NCBI RefSeq assembly: GCF_000708205.1 | Contig: NW_014575560.1 | Span: 1,183,113 to 1,247,112, forward strand | DNA length: 64,000 bases | Direction: 5' to 3' | Source of the DNA: Mixia osmundae IAM 14324 | Lineage: Eukaryota > Basidiomycota > Mixiomycetes > Mixiales > Mixiaceae | Part shown: positions 59,281-64,000 of the stretch, piece by piece | How positions within the stretch are numbered: the stretch's first letter is position 1 | Layout: the number at the start of each line of letters is the position of its first letter | The notes under the pieces: generated by a model | The model's input: the letters and a program-made list of their open reading frames with translations, nothing else | Told to the model about the DNA's origin: nothing | Databases searched by the model: none | Position numbers and translations under genes: made by a program

Positions 59281-59741
59281 ATGGCTCCCCGCTTCGTGTA
59301 CAAGATCCTGCCCTACACAGGCCGATACTATATCCCTGAGCCAGTCCCGGCGTCCTTCGCGCTGCCGATGACAGAGCTCGACGCCAAAGACGGGTTTGTG
59401 CATCTCTCGACATGCGATCAAGTCGACGGCGTCCTTAAGCGGTTCTACGGGCCGGAGTACTACAGCGACGCTCAGGTCGGGATAGTAAGCCGCATAGAGG
59501 CCCCTGCTGAGCGGTGTCACAGATTCAGCTCGTCAGAATAGACTACGAACGACTGTCGGCTTGGAAGACCGTCAAGTGGGAGCAAGCGGCAGGCAGCCAG
59601 TTCCCGCACCTTTACAATGCCGATGTCGAGGGCAAGGATCTGAGCATGCGTCCGCTCGAGCTGCTGAAGCGCTCCGGAGACGAGAAAGGCTGGACTCCCG
59701 CCCTGGACAGGCTCAGACAATCTGGCTGGTTCGTGAACTGA
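59281..59741 (+). CDS. DUF952 family protein
   Basis: Two exons (intron 59476-59522) encode 137 residues from the ATG at 59281. Upstream in-frame ATGs at 59254 and 59197 would lengthen it but leave only 20 bp to the divergent gene. DUF952 hallmarks are RFVYKILP at the start, ALPMTELDAKDGFVHLST, DQVDGVLKRFYG, and, after the intron, LVRIDYERLSAWKTVKWE and FPHLYNADV. The fold belongs to the ADP-ribosyltransferase-like group but the function is unknown. An alternative donor at 59485 would shorten the intron to 38 nt; the 47-nt version fits local intron sizes. Confidence 0.85.
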
Positions 59742-59849
59742 CAATGGCGTAGGCGGCAAGAGCATCCATTCGATGGTACATACTGACTACTAGATCACAT
59801 AGGATGCTCTGCGACTGTCTAGCCGGACTGATCCAACCCGAGAAGCCCA

Positions 59850-61523
59850 TCACCGCACGGTGCCAGCGGTCTGATGACCGAGCGGCCGTCCAGGTCGGAT
59901 GCCAACGCCGTGCCATGCATCGCTCGCAATCTTCTTGGCTCGACCAGGATGCTCGTATGTCGCGAAGCCGAGGTCATAGTCATCAAACTCGTGATGAATG
60001 CGATCACGACGTGTGTAGGCATCCTGCAGCGATAGATTGAACAGGCTCTGCAGGCCTTGAGAAGGCGCGCGTCGCTTGTAAGGTGCATCCGAGGGCACCA
60101 GGTCATCGTCCCGCGAAACGAACAAGGTGATACTAAATCGTGCAGGCTTAAAGATTGCGAGTACCTTGTTGACGAGCGAGTGCAAATTGTCTGTCGGACG
60201 GCCGACTGCATCACGAGGGCTGACAGGAGTTGAGATATCTAGATTGCACTCAAAGCTGGCATAGCTCCAGTCCTGCTCCGGCGTGACGTGGATGGTGGCA
60301 TAGCGATCGTCTAGGACCGCATTTGCGCTGTAGCCGCAAGGCTCAAATAGGAAGGCGTCCAGTACTGCATCGGGGAACAAGTCTTGCACACCGACCTGTC
60401 GCGAGACGCGCGTGCCAGCAGCATGTCCGTCGTCGTTCTCATGAAGAGGATCCTCAGAGATGGGATGGAAGAAAGCCCGTGAAGCTTCAGGATCGAGCTC
60501 GGACATGAGGATTTCGAGTGTTTGATCGGGCGGCATGCCTAGCGAGCATGTTGTATGGGCTTGCCCCAACGTTGGTGTTGGGGACCGGATAAGCTTGCTA
60601 GATTTGGCCACCGTATTAGCCTCGAGCTGTGCTGTCTGCTTCGGCGAGAGTCCAAGCGCATCGTCCATGGCAGGCGTTAGATAGAGTACCCAATGGTCGC
60701 CGTTGATTCGACCGACGGCATAGGCCGATCCGTTGTCTGACAGCATATTCAGTCGCAGGACGTGAAGCGACAAGGCGCCTGGACTCACCAAAGACGCCAT
60801 CAAGAAAGCGAACCTCCTGATTCCAGTCGCGATGAGGACCGAGTTGACGTTCGGGGAACATAAAGGTCTTGCGGCTGTAGAAGCAGCGCCAGACTTTGCC
60901 CAGACCACAGTGCTCGGCGGCAATGCGGAGAAGTGTATTGAGTCCAAGCAGGAGAGTCGTAGTGCCACAGGTCTTGAGGATGATCTTATGAGGCCAAACG
61001 AACATGGAAGACTCGCTGCAATGCAATGCAAGCTTAGCCCAGCTCGCTGCAAGGCATATCAGCCTTACCTGAGCATGTAGGCGTCCACTTGCTCGCCCTC
61101 GATGACACTGAGCACCTTGCAATGCACCTCATCCAGCATGCGCTCCCAAGATGGTCTGTCTACCGTGCGCAGGCCGAGTAGAGCATTCTCTCGACTGATG
61201 GGCGTGCCAGGCTGAGCGCGTCGGTTGCCTCTTCTCGACAGTGTCGACGGAGGCAGCTCGTCCTCAGAAGGTGCGAACCAGAGCTCGAGCAATTTCTCGG
61301 GACCCTCAAAGAAGCCCGGCGCCGAGTCCTGGAGAATCTCTACGCCACTGTCATTGGCCTTGTTTTCATGATGTGGCGGATCGAAGTGATCGTCATGCTT
61401 AGCATGCTGACGAGCGAGAGGGAGATTGGTGTGAGCAGAGTGACCAACGAACTGTCCGACTGCTTGCTGAGAAGTAGTCGACTCGGTCGTTGTGGGGGGT
61501 GTCAGCGTAGAGGCTTTGACCAT
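59850..61523 (-). CDS. SPE2: S-adenosylmethionine decarboxylase proenzyme
   Basis: A pyruvoyl enzyme that makes decarboxylated SAM for spermidine and spermine synthesis. Three exons (61523-61069, 61015-60789, 60736-59850) encode 522 residues, longer than most (about 330-400) because of a Thr/His-rich start and a longer C-terminus. Conserved pieces are [14 protein letters not shown], the self-cleavage site [33 protein letters not shown] and [11 protein letters not shown]. Cleavage is expected between Glu153 and Ser154. Intron 61016-61068 falls in the Ser codon just before that site. Intron 60737-60788 restores FLDGVFDNGSAY. Confidence 0.94.
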
Positions 61524-61912
61524 AACTCGCCCAGAGCTTTTGGCAAGTGCCAGCTAAGCCTCACTGGAGACGTCTCCTCTCGTCAGAGCGTTGATGCCGG
61601 TTCAAATGGACGGCTGAAGGGGAGCCTCGAGGCCCCGCCTGCAATGTGCAGCAGACCGTGTGCTCCTGCTCGGAAAAGATGTGGCTGTTCCCTCGTTGAC
61701 TTCTTGGCTAGTGACGGAGGCGTCTGCCCCCGAGTATGCGCGCTCCTCGGGGTGCTGGCTATCTCATCAGCAGTGCTGCCGCTCTGTATGTTGTCAATGC
61801 AAGTCAAAGCTCTCCTCAATCGAGTCGGCAATGAAGCAAATTTTTGCGCCACTCGTCGTCGCGCCGCGTTCGGATTTGCCATCATCATCAAGCGACGTCT
61901 GCTCCGACCACT
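61524..61912. other. 389-bp divergent promoter region, SPE2 / DAHP synthase
   Basis: No protein gene is supported here. On the SPE2 side an open frame starts with three consecutive ATGs (near 61880) and ends at 61583, 60 bp before the SPE2 ATG; its product is Arg-rich with no known family, so it is at most a long uORF. SAM decarboxylase genes in other kingdoms are controlled by uORFs, but I see no match to those known peptides. Confidence 0.45.
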
Positions 61913-63955
61913 ATGACGAACTCGGCTCGGTCGTGGACGCCGAGTAGTTGGAAAGCTCGCAAGGTCACTCAGGATGTCATCTATCCTGTCGATCAGCATG
62001 CCCCCGTCGCAAGTTCATCCGCTAATGGGCTAGCAACCGAAGGGCTCCCTGCCAACGAACGTCTTCACACTGTCAAGGCAAAGCTATGTGCGCTGCCCCC
62101 GCTTGTCACAGCGCAAGAAGTAGGCCATGAACCACCTGTAGATGTAGTTTGCTGACCGTCTTTGGTCACAGATCGAGCGACTGCGACAGCAACTGTGCGA
62201 CACGCGCGCTCTCCCAAGCTCGTGCTTAAATTGACATGCACCGCAGCGCTGACGTAGCCAATAGCAAAGCTTTCCTGCTTCAAGCTGGTCATTGCGCAGA
62301 ATCTTTTGAGATGTGCACGCAGGAGCAAGTCGAGTCTCAGCTCTCGCTGATACTGCTCATGTCACTCGTCCTCATTTGGGGAGCGCGGATGCCTGTCGTG
62401 CGTATTATGCGAGGCGCGGGGCAGTATGCCAAGGCAAGCATCAGCATGCCCCCTTGCAAATTTTGTAGGCTCATCTCAAATACAACAGCCCCGTAGCAAG
62501 CCGACAGAGGTCCATGATGGCAAGGAGATTTTAACGTTCAGAGGCGACAATGTAAACGGCTTCGATCCTGACGATAGGACACCAGATCCCGATCGGTTGC
62601 TACAGCGAGTCACGCTAAGATGGGTACACACCCTCCCGCTGATGTCGCGGACAGGGCATATTTTCATTCTGCGACGACGCTCAATTTTGTACGCGCTGTC
62701 CTCTCCTCAGGTTTTGCGGATCTACATCACCCTCGTTCCTGGTCGATGGCGCACGTACGATCGCCAGAACTGGCTAGATCGTTCGAGAGTGTCATAGAGC
62801 GACTGGAAGACTCGCTCGATTTTATTCGCGTCATCGGCGGCGATGCTTCAGACGCGCCAGCAGACACAAGCAAAATGAGCGCCTTGAACAGCGTCGACAT
62901 GTGGACCAGTCATGAAGTCCGTCTATCGAATTGAGATGACGAGGTGTAGCTAAGCTGCTCTTGCCAGGGCTTGCTTCTGCACTACGAAGAGGCGCTGACA
63001 CGATCTCTTAAGATACCGAGGCCGTCCGGCAAGCAGCAGGCGACGATGGAGGCACCGCCTCCGATCAAGAGCGACGGTCAGCCGAAGACTCCGTCAGCAG
63101 AATCGATCGAAGCCCAAGCTCACATTGAAGCATCCGGACGAGCGTATTACAACGTCTCTGCCCACTTCATCTGGATCGGCGATCGCACCCGACAGCTCGA
63201 CGGCGCACATGTCGAATACTTTAGAGGCATCCGCAATCCAATCGGAATCAAGGTCGGACCGTCTATGCAAGCAGATGAGCTGGTACGGCTGCTCGACATT
63301 GTCGATCCAGACAAAGAACCCGGCAGAGTCACTCTCATTTGCCGCTATGGTGCAGACAAGGTAAGCAGCACTCCACGATCAAGCAGCAAGAGCTAAGATA
63401 GTCTGAAAGATCAACATGTACCTGGCCGAGCACATCCATGCCGTCAGAAAATCTCTTCACCCTGTCATCTTTGCCTGCGATCCGATGCATGGCAATACAA
63501 AAACGAGCGAATCCAGCGGATCGCTCAAGACTCGGCACATGGGCGAGTGCCTTTGCACGAGCGAGAAGCGTACGCTGACGACAGAACGCTAGCTGACATT
63601 GTCAAGGAACTATCGGCATCCATCAGGATACATGCCTCGCTCGGCTCGAGGCTGCAGGGCGTCCATCTCGAGCTCACCGGCGAAGTCAACTCGGACGGGT
63701 TCAGCGTGACAGAATGCGTTGGTGGATCTATGGAATTGTCGGATGCTGACCTGTCGCTCAACTATCAATCCTTTTGCGATCCTCGCCTAAACTATGAACA
63801 GTCACTCGGTACGTAGCCTGCTGTCTCTTGACGTGAGACTGAGGTCACCAGCAGATGTTGCATTCCTCATATCTGACTACTTCAGGAGCGAGCGAAAAGG
63901 CCGGAAAACGGAAGACAAAATACTAGAGAACTTGTCAAGAAGCTCATCTCGTTAG
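61913..63955 (+). CDS. Class II (plant-type) DAHP synthase
   Basis: The first shikimate-pathway enzyme, joining PEP and erythrose 4-phosphate. Nine exons (introns 62120-62171, 62195-62246, 62434-62488, 62605-62654, 62917-62967, 63361-63409, 63543-63592, 63809-63854) encode 545 residues. Family motifs in order: [29 protein letters not shown] (metal Cys), [80 protein letters not shown] and TECVGGS. Three introns have GC donors (GCAAGC, GCGAGT, GCGAGT), and each removal completes a motif. It is not the yeast Aro3/Aro4 type (class I). Confidence 0.95.
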
Positions 63956-64000
63956 GGTCATCGCTAGGAGAGCCTCAGAGCGCTAGCAACAACCTAGTGT

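Noticed and set aside
61583-61892. Open frame upstream of SPE2 as an independent gene
   Set aside because: No recognisable protein features, lies in a shared divergent promoter, and starts with a run of ATGs; kept only as a possible uORF.

Overview
The window is nuclear DNA of a fungus with a compact, intron-rich genome. Thirty protein genes can be read with fair to high confidence, alternating between strands with short gaps. I resolved 92 introns, all 44-67 nt long. Most close conserved protein motifs, and all but one of the 26 complete gene models whose introns (if any) I could place sum to a multiple of three. The gene set (plasma-membrane H+-ATPase, Rtf1, Vps9, retromer Vps5, Sec23, GCK-type and Polo kinases, separase, Noc4, Tgs1) is eukaryotic and fungal. 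Many small introns plus basidiomycete-style F-box proteins suggest a basidiomycete, perhaps a small-genome Pucciniomycotina. That placement is inference and was not tested by any search. I saw no transposon, viral relic, rRNA, tRNA or CRISPR.

Layout. 1-10.3 kb: 3' end of PMA1, COQ7, an NADP-type zinc alcohol dehydrogenase, RTF1, and the divergent endosomal pair VPS9/VPS5. 10.5-14.3 kb: two intronless tandem F-box-like paralogues with acidic tails. 14.5-25.5 kb: an SNT1-like SANT protein, a DUF4112 membrane protein, the acyltransferase PDAT/LRO1, an unrecognised secreted protein, and SEC23. 25.7-36.8 kb: a GCK-family kinase, a JJJ1-type J-protein, mitochondrial 3-hydroxyacyl-CoA dehydrogenase, a Polo kinase and NOC4. 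37.1-48.6 kb: a RING-H2 protein, separase (2,024 codons) and a class-A DnaJ with a CaaX end. 48.7-64 kb: a PET117-like COX-assembly factor, an ELYS-like nucleoporin, a GNAT enzyme, trimethylguanosine synthase, an unknown Ser-rich protein, an EFM6-like methyltransferase, a small membrane protein, a DUF952 protein, S-adenosylmethionine decarboxylase and a class II DAHP synthase.

The neighbours are mostly unrelated housekeeping genes. The only functional pairing is VPS9 with VPS5, which share a 174-bp divergent promoter and both act at endosomes. Convergent neighbours are packed tightly, down to 3 bp between stop codons, so their 3' UTRs must overlap.

The most unusual property is splicing. Eleven of the 92 introns (ten securely) start with GC rather than GT, mostly GCAAGC or GCGAGT. 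They lie in conserved genes, and removing them restores invariant motifs such as the HPD of a J-domain, the QYAKPRS of DAHP synthase and the ATP-binding segment of a kinase. About 11-12% GC-AG introns is far above the roughly 1% usual in fungi. It is the best candidate here for an undescribed biological feature.
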